Below, piece by piece: positions 52,383 to 61,297 of a DNA stretch of 64,000 nt. Under the pieces are notes generated by a model. That model saw only the letters and a program-made list of their open reading frames with translations. It was not told the DNA's origin and made no database searches. How positions within the stretch are numbered: the stretch's first letter is position 1; each line of letters begins with the position of its first letter. Origin of the DNA: Curtobacterium pusillum. GTDB taxonomy: Bacteria; Actinomycetota; Actinomycetes; Actinomycetales; Microbacteriaceae. Location: assembly GCF_013359865.1 (NCBI RefSeq), contig NZ_JABMCE010000084.1, positions 186,001-250,000 of the forward strand, given 5' to 3'. The position numbers and the translations under genes were made by a program.

Positions 52383-54368
52383 CTACGCGGGGGCGATACC
52401 CGGGTTGCCGAAGGGACGGCGACGGGGCTTCGACGACTCGTGGTCGGGCTGCTCGGACGCGGTGGAGGCGGCCTTGCCGGGCACCTCGATCGCGGGCAGG
52501 TTGCTCACCGGTCGCTTGTCGCTCGACAACCACTGCGGGCGCTCCGGCAGCTTGCGGACGTCCTTGAAGATCTCCACGAGCTCCGGCGCGTCGAGCGTCT
52601 CCTTCTCGAGGAGCTCACCGGCCAGGCGGTCGAGGATGTCGCGGTTGTCGTTGAGCACCTGGTAGGCCTCGTCGTGGGCTGCTTCGAGCAGGGCGCGGGT
52701 CTCGGCGTCGACCGTCTCGGCGATGTTCTCCGAGTAGTCGCGACCGCTCCCGCCGCTCATGTCGCGTCCAACGAACGGTTCGCTCGAACCCGAGCCGAGC
52801 TTGACGGAGCCCACCGCACGGCTCATGCCGTACTCGGTGACCATCTTCCGCGCGGTGCCGGTGGCCTTCTCGATGTCGTTCGACGCACCCGTGGTCGGGT
52901 CGTGGAAGACGATCTCCTCTGCGACGCGCCCGCCCATGGCGTAGGTGAGCTGGTCGAGCAGCTCGTTGCGGGTGACGGAGTACTTGTCCTCCAGCGGGAG
53001 CACCATCGTGTAGCCGAGGGCCCGGCCGCGCGGCAGGATCGTGATCTTCGTGACCGGGTCGGTGTGGCGCATCGCAGCAGCCGCCAGCGCGTGCCCGCCC
53101 TCGTGGTACGCCGTGATGAGGCGCTCCTGGTCGGACATGATCCGGGTACGGCGCTGGGGACCGGCCATGACGCGGTCGACCGCCTCGTCCAGGGCACGGT
53201 TGTCGATGAGCTGCGCGTTCGAACGGGCCGTCAGGAGCGCGGCCTCGTTGAGGACGTTCGCGAGGTCGGCACCGGTGAACCCGGGCGTCTTGCGGGCGAG
53301 GAGCTCGAGGTCGACGCTCGCGGCGAGCGGCTTGCCCTTCGCGTGCACCTCGAGGATCTGCTTGCGGCCCTGCAGGCTCGGGGCATCGACACCGATCTGA
53401 CGGTCGAACCGGCCCGGGCGCAGGAGCGCGGGGTCGAGCACGTCGGGACGGTTCGTCGCCGCGATGAGGATGACGTTCGTCTTGCCGTCGAAGCCGTCCA
53501 TCTCGACGAGGAGCTGGTTCAGCGTCTGCTCGCGCTCGTCGTTGCCGCCACCGATGCCGGCACCGCGGTGACGACCCACGGCGTCGATCTCGTCGATGAA
53601 GACGATCGCGGGCGAGTTCTGCTTCGCCTGCTCGAACAGGTCACGGACGCGGCTGGCACCGACACCGACGAACATCTCGACGAAGTCCGAACCGGAGATC
53701 GAGTAGAACGGCACACCCGCCTCGCCGGCGACGGCTCGGGCGAGCAGCGTCTTGCCGGTGCCGGGGGGACCGTACAGCAGCACGCCCTTCGGGATCTTCG
53801 CGCCGACGGCCTGGAACTTCGCCGGCTCCTTGAGGAACTCCTTGATCTCCTGGAGCTCCTCGATCGCCTCGTCCGCACCGGCGACGTCGGCGAAGGAGAC
53901 CTGCGGGTTCTCCTTGTTGTTCATCTTCGCCCGGGACTTGCCGAACTGCATGACCTTCGAACCGCCGCCCTGGGCGCTCGACAGCAGGAACCAGAACACG
54001 GCGCCGATGATGAGGAACGGCAGGATGATGCCGAGCAGCGACATGAACCAGCTCGACTGCTGGACCGTGTCGTTGTAGCCCTTCGGCAGGTTCGCATCGT
54101 TGACGGCCTTGACGACCTCTTCACCGCGCGGCGTCGAGTAGTAGAACTGCTCGTGCGCGTTGCCGTCCTTCAGGGTGAGGTCGACCCGCTGTTCGGTGGA
54201 GTTGATCACCACCGAGGAGACCTTGCCGTCGGAGAGCTGCTCGAGGCCCTTCTGCGTGTCGATCTGCTGCGTGCCGGACTGGCTGATCACGGCCCAGCCG
54301 ATCCAGATCCCCACGATCGCGATCAGCACGTAGATGTACGGCCCGCGAAGGATGCGCTTGAAGTCCAT
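52383..54368 (-). CDS. ftsH: ATP-dependent zinc metalloprotease FtsH
   Basis: A 661-residue membrane AAA protease degrading membrane and short-lived proteins. Two membrane helices flank a periplasmic domain (residues ~10-120). The AAA Walker A is GPPGTGKT at 200-207. The zinc protease motif is HEGGH at 422-426. The C-terminal ~60 residues are basic and disordered. It starts after a 169-base gap from the inserted secreted-protein gene, and the folate genes follow directly. Confidence 0.98.
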   Translation of the reverse strand: MDFKRILRGPYIYVLIAIVGIWIGWAVISQSGTQQIDTQKGLEQLSDGKVSSVVINSTEQRVDLTLKDGNAHEQFYYSTPRGEEVVKAVNDANLPKGYNDTVQQSSWFMSLLGIILPFLIIGAVFWFLLSSAQGGGSKVMQFGKSRAKMNNKENPQVSFADVAGADEAIEELQEIKEFLKEPAKFQAVGAKIPKGVLLYGPPGTGKTLLARAVAGEAGVPFYSISGSDFVEMFVGVGASRVRDLFEQAKQNSPAIVFIDEIDAVGRHRGAGIGGGNDEREQTLNQLLVEMDGFDGKTNVILIAATNRPDVLDPALLRPGRFDRQIGVDAPSLQGRKQILEVHAKGKPLAASVDLELLARKTPGFTGADLANVLNEAALLTARSNAQLIDNRALDEAVDRVMAGPQRRTRIMSDQERLITAYHEGGHALAAAAMRHTDPVTKITILPRGRALGYTMVLPLEDKYSVTRNELLDQLTYAMGGRVAEEIVFHDPTTGASNDIEKATGTARKMVTEYGMSRAVGSVKLGSGSSEPFVGRDMSGGSGRDYSENIAETVDAETRALLEAAHDEAYQVLNDNRDILDRLAGELLEKETLDAPELVEIFKDVRKLPERPQWLSSDKRPVSNLPAIEVPGKAASTASEQPDHESSKPRRRPFGNPGIAPA

Positions 54369-54537
54369 GTGATCCGGGCAGAGCGCCCGACACCTTTCTC
54401 TGCCGAAGTTGCGTGCTGATCAGCATACGGCCGCGATTCTGTGGCGAGAATGGGTGTCCTCTGCGGGCGAACTCACTCCGACGAACCTGCCGGTCGTCCG
54501 CGGGGCGGGCCGATCCGGCCGGCCCGCCCCGCACGGC

Positions 54538-55560
54538 TCACGCCGTCGCGGTGTACGGCGAGAACGCGGCGTCGGTCACGGCGCGGAACTCGATCGATTC
54601 GCTGGCCGAGCCGAGCCGGTGCTCCTGCGAGAACGTGAACAGCTGCGTCGCGTCGTACATGGTGTTGCTGGACGTCCAGCTCCAGCGGCCGCTCTGCTCA
54701 TCCGCCGTCACCTTCTCGCCGTACACGCCGGCGCCCCACCCCGCGATGGTGATCTCCGCGCCCGGGGTCGCGACACCCTCCACGGTCAGGCGCTTGCCGC
54801 GAACGTACGTCGCCTCGGACTCCACTTCCAGCGGCGTCAGCGCCTCCTCGGCGACCGCGGCGAACTCGATCGGCGCGCTGTCCGAACCGGTCTCGTGCTC
54901 CTGCGCGAATGTGAACAGCTGCGTGGCGTCGAACATCGTGTTGCTCGACGTCCACGACCATCGGCCGTCTCGCTCGTCGGCGCGCACCTTCTCGCCGTAC
55001 ACACCGGCGCTCCACCCGGTGATCGTGACCTCGGCACCCGGGGTCGCGACTCCCTGGACCGTCAGTCGCTCGCCGCGCTGGTAGGTCGCCTCCGACCGCA
55101 CCTCGATCGGGGTGAACCGGTCGTCGGGCAGCGGGACGATCCCGTCCGCGTCGCGCACCTCGAGCAGCACCGACCGGCTCCGGCTCTCGTCCTGGACCGC
55201 ACCCTCGACGGCGAGGTCGATCGTGTGGCGACCGGCGGCCAGGCCGTCCTCGAACGTGTACGCGAACGATCCGTCCGCTGCGACCGGGACGGTGGCCGTC
55301 TCGTGGTCCGGGAGTCCGAGGCCGATCACGATCTCGTCGACGTCCACGCCGTGCACGACACCGGCGAGGTCGAACGCGGTGTCCTCGGTCGGACTGAGGT
55401 CGGAGGTGACCTCGATGACGGATCCGGACCGCGTCGTCTGGGACACCGCGGACGGTTCGGAGGCGACGGCCGGAGCTGCCAGCGCGGCGGTCCCGAACGT
55501 CAGGCCGAAGCCGAGGACAGCGATCCCGCAGACGCGGACGGACTTGGTGAAGGCTCCCAT
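54538..55560 (-). CDS. Secreted protein with two tandem Ig-like repeats
   Basis: A 340-residue exported protein: signal peptide (MGAFTKSVRVCGIAVLGFGLTF, cleavage near APAVASEP), an N-terminal beta domain (~30-148), and two repeats at 149-240 and 241-328 that match over most of their length (GVATPGAE, AGVYGEKV, GRWSWTSSNTM, ATQLFTF). I do not know the family. GGAGCTCC upstream is a good ribosome site, and an 18-bp near-palindrome (55571-55588) lies just before it. It splits the tilS-hpt-ftsH order usual in actinobacteria. Confidence 0.8.
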   Translation of the reverse strand: MGAFTKSVRVCGIAVLGFGLTFGTAALAAPAVASEPSAVSQTTRSGSVIEVTSDLSPTEDTAFDLAGVVHGVDVDEIVIGLGLPDHETATVPVAADGSFAYTFEDGLAAGRHTIDLAVEGAVQDESRSRSVLLEVRDADGIVPLPDDRFTPIEVRSEATYQRGERLTVQGVATPGAEVTITGWSAGVYGEKVRADERDGRWSWTSSNTMFDATQLFTFAQEHETGSDSAPIEFAAVAEEALTPLEVESEATYVRGKRLTVEGVATPGAEITIAGWGAGVYGEKVTADEQSGRWSWTSSNTMYDATQLFTFSQEHRLGSASESIEFRAVTDAAFSPYTATA

Positions 55561-55627
55561 CGGAGCTCCTTTCGATCGGTTGATCGAACGGTAGCCCGGT
55601 GGGTATTTCAGATACTGGTCGCGAGTC

Positions 55628-56185
55628 CTACGAGTAGACGTGCGGAGCGAGCACGCCGACACCGCGCAGGTTGCGGTAGCGCTCGTCGTAGTCCAGGCCG
55701 TACCCGACCACGAACTCGTCGGGGATGTCGAAGCCCACGTACTTCACGTCGACCTCGACCTTGGCGGCCTCGGGCTTGCGCAGCAGCGCGACGATCTCGA
55801 CGCTGGCGGCCCCGCGGGACTCGAGGTTCTGCCTGAGCCACGACAGCGTCAGGCCGGAGTCGATGATGTCCTCGACGATGAGCACGTCCCGCCCGTGCAG
55901 GTCGGTGTCGAGGTCCTTGAGGATCCGGACGACGCCGGACGACTTCGTGCCGGAGCCGTACGACGACACCGCCATCCAGTCCATGCGGGCCTGCATCTTG
56001 AGGTGGCGCGAGAAGTCGGCCATCACCATGACGGCCCCCTTGAGGACGCCGACGAGGAGCGGATCGCGCCCCGCGTAGTCGGCGTCGACCACCGCGGCGA
56101 GCTCGGCGAGCTTCTCGTCGATCTGCTCGGGGGTGAAGAGCACTTCGGACAGGTCTGCCTGGACGTCGGAGAGTTCCACCACCAC
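55628..56185 (-). CDS. hpt: Hypoxanthine phosphoribosyltransferase
   Basis: A 185-residue purine salvage enzyme. The PRPP-binding motif VLIVEDIIDSGLTLSWL is intact, and LLVGVLKGAVMVMADF and VVGYGLDYDERYRNL are the other family segments. It starts 3 bases after tilS stops, so the two are in one transcript. The secreted Ig-like gene follows at 55560. Confidence 0.95.
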   Translation of the reverse strand: MVVELSDVQADLSEVLFTPEQIDEKLAELAAVVDADYAGRDPLLVGVLKGAVMVMADFSRHLKMQARMDWMAVSSYGSGTKSSGVVRILKDLDTDLHGRDVLIVEDIIDSGLTLSWLRQNLESRGAASVEIVALLRKPEAAKVEVDVKYVGFDIPDEFVVGYGLDYDERYRNLRGVGVLAPHVYS

Positions 56186-56188
56186 AGA

Positions 56189-57208
56189 CTAACCGGCGCT
56201 GAACGCCAGCCGGTCCCCCGACCGTGACGCCCGCACGCCGGGCAGGTCGATCGGCCCCTGTCCGCTCCAGTCGGTGACGAGCCGGCACACCTCGAGCGTC
56301 TGCACACGGGACAGTGTCACGCCGAACTCGCTCTCCACGGCGAGGCGGACGAGTCGCTGTCGGAGCGCGGGCGGGTTGGCCGCGAGCCCCCGGACCGACA
56401 GCGAGATGCCCGCCTCGGAGTGCTCGGCGAGGTCCTCGGCCATCTCCTCGGCGAAGTGGTCGAGTGCGGCGGAGTCCTCGCGCAACTGGTCGGCGGTCCG
56501 CGCGAGCGCCTCGGGCACCCCCGCGCCGAGCTCCCGCTCGAGCACCGGCATGAGGCTGTTGCGGACCCGGACGCGCGCGAACGCCGGGTCGTCGTTCTGC
56601 GGGTCGTCCCACGGCGCGAGCCCCGCTGCGACGCACGCCTGCCTCGTCGTGTGCCGCCGGAGGCCGAGCAGCGGCCGCCCGTACGCGGGACCGGCCTCAC
56701 GACGCGTCAGCGGCGCCATCCCGGAGAGCGAGTCCGGCCCGCTCCCGCGGGCGAGGCCCAGCAGGACGGACTCGGCCTGGTCGTCGAGCGTGTGCCCGAA
56801 CAGCACGAGCGGTGACCCCGTCTCGGACGCGACCTCGGCGAGGGACGCGTGTCGCGCCTCCCGTGCGGCCCCTTCGGGACCACCCGCTGAACCGACGGCG
56901 ACCCGACGGATCGTCACCGGCGCGAGTCCCAGCTCCGATGCCTGCCTGGAGGCGCGGCTCGCCACCGCCTCGGAACCCGCCTGGAGCGCGTGGTCCACGA
57001 TCACCGCGCCGACCCGCAGTTCCTGCTTCGGCGCCTCGAACGCGGTGGCGGCGGCCAGCGCGAGCGAGTCCGGTCCGCCGCTCAGCGCGACGAGCACGAG
57101 GTCGCCGGTCCCCACGAGCGCCTCGTCGAGGGCCGTCGAGAGCAGCACCCGGACCGCGCGCCTGGTGTCGGCGACCGCTGGATCCAGCCGGGGACGCGGA
57201 GTGTTCAC
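56189..57208 (-). CDS. tilS: tRNA(Ile)-lysidine synthase
   Basis: A 339-residue TilS that makes lysidine on tRNA-Ile(CAU). The PP-loop SGGPDS is at residues 43-48 ([13 protein letters not shown]), with the substrate segment HTLDDQAES downstream and an alpha-helical C-terminal half. The ATG at 57208 is 68 bases from the divergent ppa start. hpt follows directly. Confidence 0.95.
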   Translation of the reverse strand: MNTPRPRLDPAVADTRRAVRVLLSTALDEALVGTGDLVLVALSGGPDSLALAAATAFEAPKQELRVGAVIVDHALQAGSEAVASRASRQASELGLAPVTIRRVAVGSAGGPEGAAREARHASLAEVASETGSPLVLFGHTLDDQAESVLLGLARGSGPDSLSGMAPLTRREAGPAYGRPLLGLRRHTTRQACVAAGLAPWDDPQNDDPAFARVRVRNSLMPVLERELGAGVPEALARTADQLREDSAALDHFAEEMAEDLAEHSEAGISLSVRGLAANPPALRQRLVRLAVESEFGVTLSRVQTLEVCRLVTDWSGQGPIDLPGVRASRSGDRLAFSAG

Positions 57209-57276
57209 CCGGTAACGTTAGCCGCGCTTTCGGATACACCGACAGCCCGATTCACCGAAGAGACCAGGAGCGCAAC

Positions 57277-57768
57277 ATGGCCGCGTACGACGTCGTCGTC
57301 GAGATCCCCAAGGGCAGCCGCAACAAGTACGAGGTGGACCACGAGACCGGGCGCGTCTACCTCGACCGCGTGCTGTTCACGTCGTTCGTCTACCCGACCG
57401 ACTACGGCTTCTTCGAGAAGACCCTCGCGGACGACGGCGACCCCGTGGACGCGCTGCTGCTCCTCGAGTACCCGACGTTCCCCGGCGTGGGCGTCAAGGT
57501 CCGCCCGGTCGGCGTCTTCAAGATGAGCGACGAGGCGGGCAACGACGCGAAGGTCCTCGTGGTCCCCGCGAAGGACCCGCGCTGGCAGCACATCCAGGAC
57601 ATCTCGGACGTGGACGAGCAGACGAAGTCCGAGATCGCGCACTTCTTCGAGCGCTACAAGGACCTCGAGCCGAACAAGTGGGTCAAGGCCGAGGGCTGGG
57701 GCGACGCCGCCGAGGCCGAGGCGATCGTGCAGGCCGGTCAGGCCGCGTACGTGCCCGGCTCGCACTGA
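57277..57768 (+). CDS. ppa: Inorganic pyrophosphatase
   Basis: A 163-residue family I pyrophosphatase hydrolysing PPi. The motifs are [37 protein letters not shown] (the metal-binding acidic signature) and [18 protein letters not shown] lies just upstream of the ATG at 57277. A strong terminator follows. Confidence 0.97.
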   Translation: MAAYDVVVEIPKGSRNKYEVDHETGRVYLDRVLFTSFVYPTDYGFFEKTLADDGDPVDALLLLEYPTFPGVGVKVRPVGVFKMSDEAGNDAKVLVVPAKDPRWQHIQDISDVDEQTKSEIAHFFERYKDLEPNKWVKAEGWGDAAEAEAIVQAGQAAYVPGSH

Positions 57769-57783
57769 CGCTTCCGCACGACG

Positions 57784-57821
57784 AACGGCGCCCGCTCTCC
57801 TGGTGGAGGGCGGGCGCCGTT
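57784..57821 (+). terminator. Terminator after ppa
   Basis: Stem ACGGCGCCCGCTCTCC with its complement, around TGGT with one mismatch, 15 bases after the ppa stop. It lies before the converging C40 peptidase gene, so it probably works on both sides. Confidence 0.8.
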
Positions 57822-57835
57822 GTCGTTCTCACCGG

Positions 57836-59254
57836 CTACAGGGAGCCGCTCGGGCGGGCGACGTAGGGCAGCAGCTGGCTCGGGGTCCAGACGGCGCGCT
57901 CGACGACACCGACACCCGGTTTGGCGGCCTCGACCATCATCCCGTTCCCGGTGTAGATCGAGTCATGGTAACCACCCGAGGCGGTTCCGTTCGACGAGTA
58001 GAAGAGGATGTCGCCCGGCTGCCGCTGCGAGAGCGGGACGAGACGACCGATGGACTGGAAGTGGTTGTACTGCCACACCACGTTGTGACCGCCGGTGGCG
58101 ATGCCCTGCGAGCTGTACGCCATCATCACGAGCCCGGAGCAGTCCCACTGGTCCGGGCCGGCGCCGCCGAAGACGTAGGGTTCGCCGATCTGGGCTCGGG
58201 CGTAGGCGATGGCGCCGGCGGCCTTCGAGGGGGTGCTCGGCGCGGTCGGGGTCGTGGGGGTGGTGACCGGCGTGCTCGGCTTCGCCGGAGTGCTCGGGGT
58301 GAGCGCCTTCGCGGGAGTGCTCGGCGTGCTCGGCTTGGCCGCGGTGCTGGGCGTGCTCGACTTCGCCGGCGTGCTCGCGCTCGGCTTGCTCGGCGTGGTC
58401 GACGCGCCTCCGCCGGAGCTCGACTTCGTCGGGCTCGTCGTCCCGCTGGTGCCGTCGTCGCTGCCGGTCGTCGAGGTCTTCGAGGCGAGCTCCGCCTCGG
58501 CCTGCTTCGCCTGCTGGGCGTTCCAGTAGGCGGTCTCGGTGGCGACGCTCGTGCCCTTGAGGTACGCGAGCTGCTGGAGGACCTCGTCCTGCTGGTCCTG
58601 CTCCTTCTGGACCCGGGCCTGCGCCGACGCGGCGGTGGCGTTCGCGTCGTCGAGGGCCCGCTTCGTGGCCTCGGTGGCCTTCGCGAGGGCCTTCGTCGCG
58701 GAGGACTGCTGCGCGGCGATCGCGTCGACGGTGTTCTGGTCCGCCTGGGCCTCGGCGAGCACGGTGGCCGAGCGCTCGGACAGGTGCGACATCGTGCCGA
58801 CGCGGTAGAGCAGGTCCTTCGAGTCCTGGGCGTCGATGAGCATCGTCGTCGAGAGGTCCCCGCCGCCGGTGCGCGACAGCTCGACCACGAGCCCCGCGAC
58901 CTGCTGCGCGGAGTCGTCCGCCTTGCTCTTCGCCCGCTTCGCCTGCGCGCTGAGGTCGTCGAGCGTGGCCTGCGCGTCCTGCTGCTGCGACGACGCGAGG
59001 GCGTACGTCTGCCCGGCCTGGAGCTCCGTGACCTGTGCCCGGTCGGCCGCGTCCTGCAGGGTCTGCAGCCGGCTGCTCAGCTCGTCGACGGTCGACTGCG
59101 CCTGGGCGGTGTCCGCCTTCGCCGCTCGCACGTCGTCCCAGCTCGGGGCGGACGGTGCCGCCTGTGCGGGGCCGGCGATCACGACGGAGAGACCGATCCC
59201 GAGGACGGCCATCACCGCGATCCCGCAGGAGAGGGTGCGAGCGGACTGCTTCAT
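57836..59254 (-). CDS. NlpC/P60 (C40) peptidoglycan hydrolase with coiled coil
   Basis: A 472-residue exported wall hydrolase: signal peptide (AVMAVLGIGLSVVIAGPAQAAP), a long coiled-coil N-terminal half (residues ~40-260), a ~75-residue Thr/Pro/Ser/Lys linker and a C-terminal NlpC/P60 domain. The catalytic Cys is in DQWDCSGLVMMAY and His in GGYHDSIYTGNG. It resembles RipA-type endopeptidases that cleave peptide stems at the septum. The coiled coil is paralogous to that of the M23 gene 33 bases upstream, so the pair is probably one transcript. Confidence 0.9.
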   Translation of the reverse strand: MKQSARTLSCGIAVMAVLGIGLSVVIAGPAQAAPSAPSWDDVRAAKADTAQAQSTVDELSSRLQTLQDAADRAQVTELQAGQTYALASSQQQDAQATLDDLSAQAKRAKSKADDSAQQVAGLVVELSRTGGGDLSTTMLIDAQDSKDLLYRVGTMSHLSERSATVLAEAQADQNTVDAIAAQQSSATKALAKATEATKRALDDANATAASAQARVQKEQDQQDEVLQQLAYLKGTSVATETAYWNAQQAKQAEAELASKTSTTGSDDGTSGTTSPTKSSSGGGASTTPSKPSASTPAKSSTPSTAAKPSTPSTPAKALTPSTPAKPSTPVTTPTTPTAPSTPSKAAGAIAYARAQIGEPYVFGGAGPDQWDCSGLVMMAYSSQGIATGGHNVVWQYNHFQSIGRLVPLSQRQPGDILFYSSNGTASGGYHDSIYTGNGMMVEAAKPGVGVVERAVWTPSQLLPYVARPSGSL

Positions 59255-59287
59255 GACGTGGTCAACGCCTCCCGGCGGCGCATGTGC

Positions 59288-60559
59288 TCATACCGAGATC
59301 CCCCGCGCTGCCATGAAGGGGACCGGGTCGACGGCGGAGCCGTTGATCCGGGTCTCGAAGTGGAGGTGGCACCCGGTCGACCAGCCGGTCGAACCGATCT
59401 TCGCGATCTGCTGCCCGGCGCTGACGTGCTGGCCGACGGACACGAGGATGCCGCCGTCGACGATGTGCCCGTAGGCGGTGGAGATCCCGCCGCCGTTGTC
59501 GAGCACGACCTCGTTGCCGTAGCCGCCGCCGTTCGCCGCGAACGTCACCGTGCCGGAGTGGGCGGCGTAGATCGGGGCGTAGCAGGCGGGAGCGAGGTCC
59601 ACGCCGGCGTGCAGTGCGTAGTTCTTCGTGTACGGGTCGAGCCGGTAGCCGTAGGGGCTCGTCTGGTACCCGCCGGACGGGCGCACCCAGCCGGAGGAGT
59701 TCGGCGAACCCCCGCCGGAACCGCCCTGGCTCGTCGCCGCGGCCTTGGCGGCCGCCGCCGCGAGGGCCGCCTGCCGTGCCTTCTCGACCTGCACGCCCTT
59801 GTTGTACCGCGCCTCGACGTTCGCCTCGCTCGTCGTGAGGAGCGTGAGCTGCGCCTCGAGCCGTGCCTGGTTGTCGCTCTGCGCGTCGACGGCCGACTGT
59901 GCCTCGTCGGCCGCGTTCTGGGCGGCCTGCATCTTCTGCTGCGCGGCATCGGCGAGCTTGCCGAGGGCGTCCTTGGCGAGGTCGGCCTTGTCGGCGAGTC
60001 CCTGGGCGATGCCCCGGTCCTGCGTCGCCTGCGAGTAGATGCCGTCGGCCTGCTCGCTGAGCTTCGACATGGCGCCCAGCTCGTACAGCAGGTCACCGGA
60101 CTTCGAGGGGTGCGTGAGGATGTCGGTCGTCACGTCGTTCGCGCTCGCCCGGCCGAGCTGGGCCGCGAGCTGACCGGCCTGCTCCTCGGATGCGGCAGCG
60201 GTCTTCTCGGCGTCGTCCGCCTGCGACTGCAGCTTCTGCTGGGTGAGCGTCGCGTCGTCGTACTTCGTCTGCGCGGTCTGGTACGCCGTGCCCGCGGCCT
60301 CGGCGGACTTCTTCGCCGCGTTCGCCTTCGTGGTCAGGCCCGCGATGAGCGCCTTGATCTCCGTGACCTTGGCCTGCTGCGCCGACTTCGAGGCCTTCGC
60401 CTTCTCGACATCCGACCAGCTCGGGTACGACGCGGCGCTGGCCGACGTCGCCGGGGCGAGGGCCGCGAGGGTGCCGACGGTGAGCGCGACGGCGACCGCG
60501 GCGGCGATCAAGCGGCGGCGGGGACGGGGGCGGAGTGACAGCGATGGTGAGGTCGACAT
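59288..60559 (-). CDS. M23 family peptidase with coiled coil
   Basis: A 423-residue exported protein: basic signal peptide (RPRPRRRLIAAAVAVALTVG), a PcsB/EnvC-like coiled coil (~40-285), a Gly/Ser linker and an M23 domain. Zinc ligands are visible in LHAGVDLAP (His, Asp) and GCHLHFE (His-x-His), so it should be an active lysostaphin-type endopeptidase rather than a dead activator. ATG at 60559 is preferred over a longer frame. Three GTAACA motifs stand just upstream. Confidence 0.92.
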   Translation of the reverse strand: MSTSPSLSLRPRPRRRLIAAAVAVALTVGTLAALAPATSASAASYPSWSDVEKAKASKSAQQAKVTEIKALIAGLTTKANAAKKSAEAAGTAYQTAQTKYDDATLTQQKLQSQADDAEKTAAASEEQAGQLAAQLGRASANDVTTDILTHPSKSGDLLYELGAMSKLSEQADGIYSQATQDRGIAQGLADKADLAKDALGKLADAAQQKMQAAQNAADEAQSAVDAQSDNQARLEAQLTLLTTSEANVEARYNKGVQVEKARQAALAAAAAKAAATSQGGSGGGSPNSSGWVRPSGGYQTSPYGYRLDPYTKNYALHAGVDLAPACYAPIYAAHSGTVTFAANGGGYGNEVVLDNGGGISTAYGHIVDGGILVSVGQHVSAGQQIAKIGSTGWSTGCHLHFETRINGSAVDPVPFMAARGISV

Positions 60560-60572
60560 GTATCTCGATTTC

Positions 60573-60628
60573 GTAACAGCGCGGCAAGGCTCACGCACGT
60601 AACACTGTTAACAAATGCAACAGTAACA
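60573..60628 (-). promoter_or_regulatory. Three GTAACA motifs before the M23/C40 wall hydrolase genes
   Basis: GTAACA occurs at 60573-60578, 60599-60604 and 60623-60628, all on the plus strand, 26 and 24 bases apart; a TGTTAACA palindrome lies at 60606-60613. Repeated GTAAC words are reported for the actinobacterial MtrA response regulator, which controls wall hydrolases. The rest of 60629-60860 holds no gene I can support. Confidence 0.5.
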
Positions 60629-60860
60629 ACAGGTGTCGACCCCGCACACCCCCTCGCACGAGGGGTACGGGACCGACGACGATGGTCGCATCCGATCATC
60701 GACAGCACGAATCGGGGCCTGGTGCCCCACGGTGAGTGAAGACCTGCGTGCCCCCGTCAGCCCCGCGACACGCCGGGGATACCGCCCTGGCGGCGCTCGA
60801 TTTGTGAAACCCGCAGGGCATCCGTATGCTTGTCCATCGGTAGCGCGAAGCACCGCTTGC

Positions 60861-60933
60861 GGCCCTATCGTTTAGTGGCCTAGGACACCGCCCTTTCACG
60901 GCGGCAGCACGGGTTCGAATCCCGTTGGGGTCA
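60861..60933 (+). tRNA. tRNA-Glu(TTC)
   Basis: Acceptor GGCCCTA pairs with TGGGGTC (two G-U type pairs), D arm TCGTTTAGTGGCCTAGGA, anticodon loop CTTTCAC giving TTC, T arm GGGTTCGAATCCC. The CCA end is not encoded. Confidence 0.97.
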
Positions 60934-60982
60934 CTCCGCGTGAGTGAGCGAGCAAGCAGAGCAACACCACACAACAAAACAT

Positions 60983-61059
60983 GGCCCTGTAGCGCAGTTG
61001 GTTAGCGTGCCGCCCTGTCACGGCGGAGGTCGCGGGTTCAAGTCCCGTCAGGGTCGCCA
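60983..61059 (+). tRNA. tRNA-Asp(GTC)
   Basis: Acceptor GGCCCTG pairs with CAGGGTC, with an encoded CCA. The anticodon loop CTGTCAC gives GTC, and the T arm is GGGTTCAAGTCCC. It follows tRNA-Glu by 49 bases. Confidence 0.97.
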
Positions 61060-61060
61060 C

Positions 61061-61133
61061 GGCTGGATAGCTCAGTTGGTAGAGCGTTCGACTGAAAATC
61101 GAAAGGTCCACGGATCGATGCCGTGTCCAGCCA
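61061..61133 (+). tRNA. tRNA-Phe(GAA)
   Basis: Acceptor GGCTGGA pairs with TCCAGCC, discriminator A, anticodon loop CTGAAAA giving GAA, T arm region CACGGATCGATGCCGTG. It begins one base after the tRNA-Asp CCA, so the three tRNAs form one processed transcript. The CCA is only partly encoded. Confidence 0.97.
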
Positions 61134-61137
61134 CGGT

Positions 61138-61170
61138 GAAGAGCCCCTCACGAGAGTGAGGGGCTCTTTT
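61138..61170 (+). terminator. Terminator of the tRNA cluster
   Basis: Stem GAGCCCCTCAC/GTGAGGGGCTC with a GAGA loop followed by TTTT, five bases after tRNA-Phe: a classical intrinsic terminator. Confidence 0.92.
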
Positions 61171-61220
61171 GCGTCCCGCCCGCCCGTCCCGCGGGCCCGG
61201 CGGCCGCCCGCCGTCGGCCC

Positions 61221-61290
61221 GCAAGACACCGGTGTTCGTGCACTGCACCGCGGGATGCGCGTGTTCGACGCACGAACACCGGTGTCTTGC
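61221..61290. repeat. 70-bp dispersed palindrome, copy 1
   Basis: Perfect 21-base arms (GCAAGACACCGGTGTTCGTGC and complement) enclose a 28-base middle with CACCGCGGGATGCG. It ends seven bases from the stop of the aldo/keto reductase gene, so it can terminate it. A second copy is at 63486-63555. GC-rich low-complexity sequence lies immediately before both. Confidence 0.85.
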
Positions 61291-61297
61291 TGAGGGG

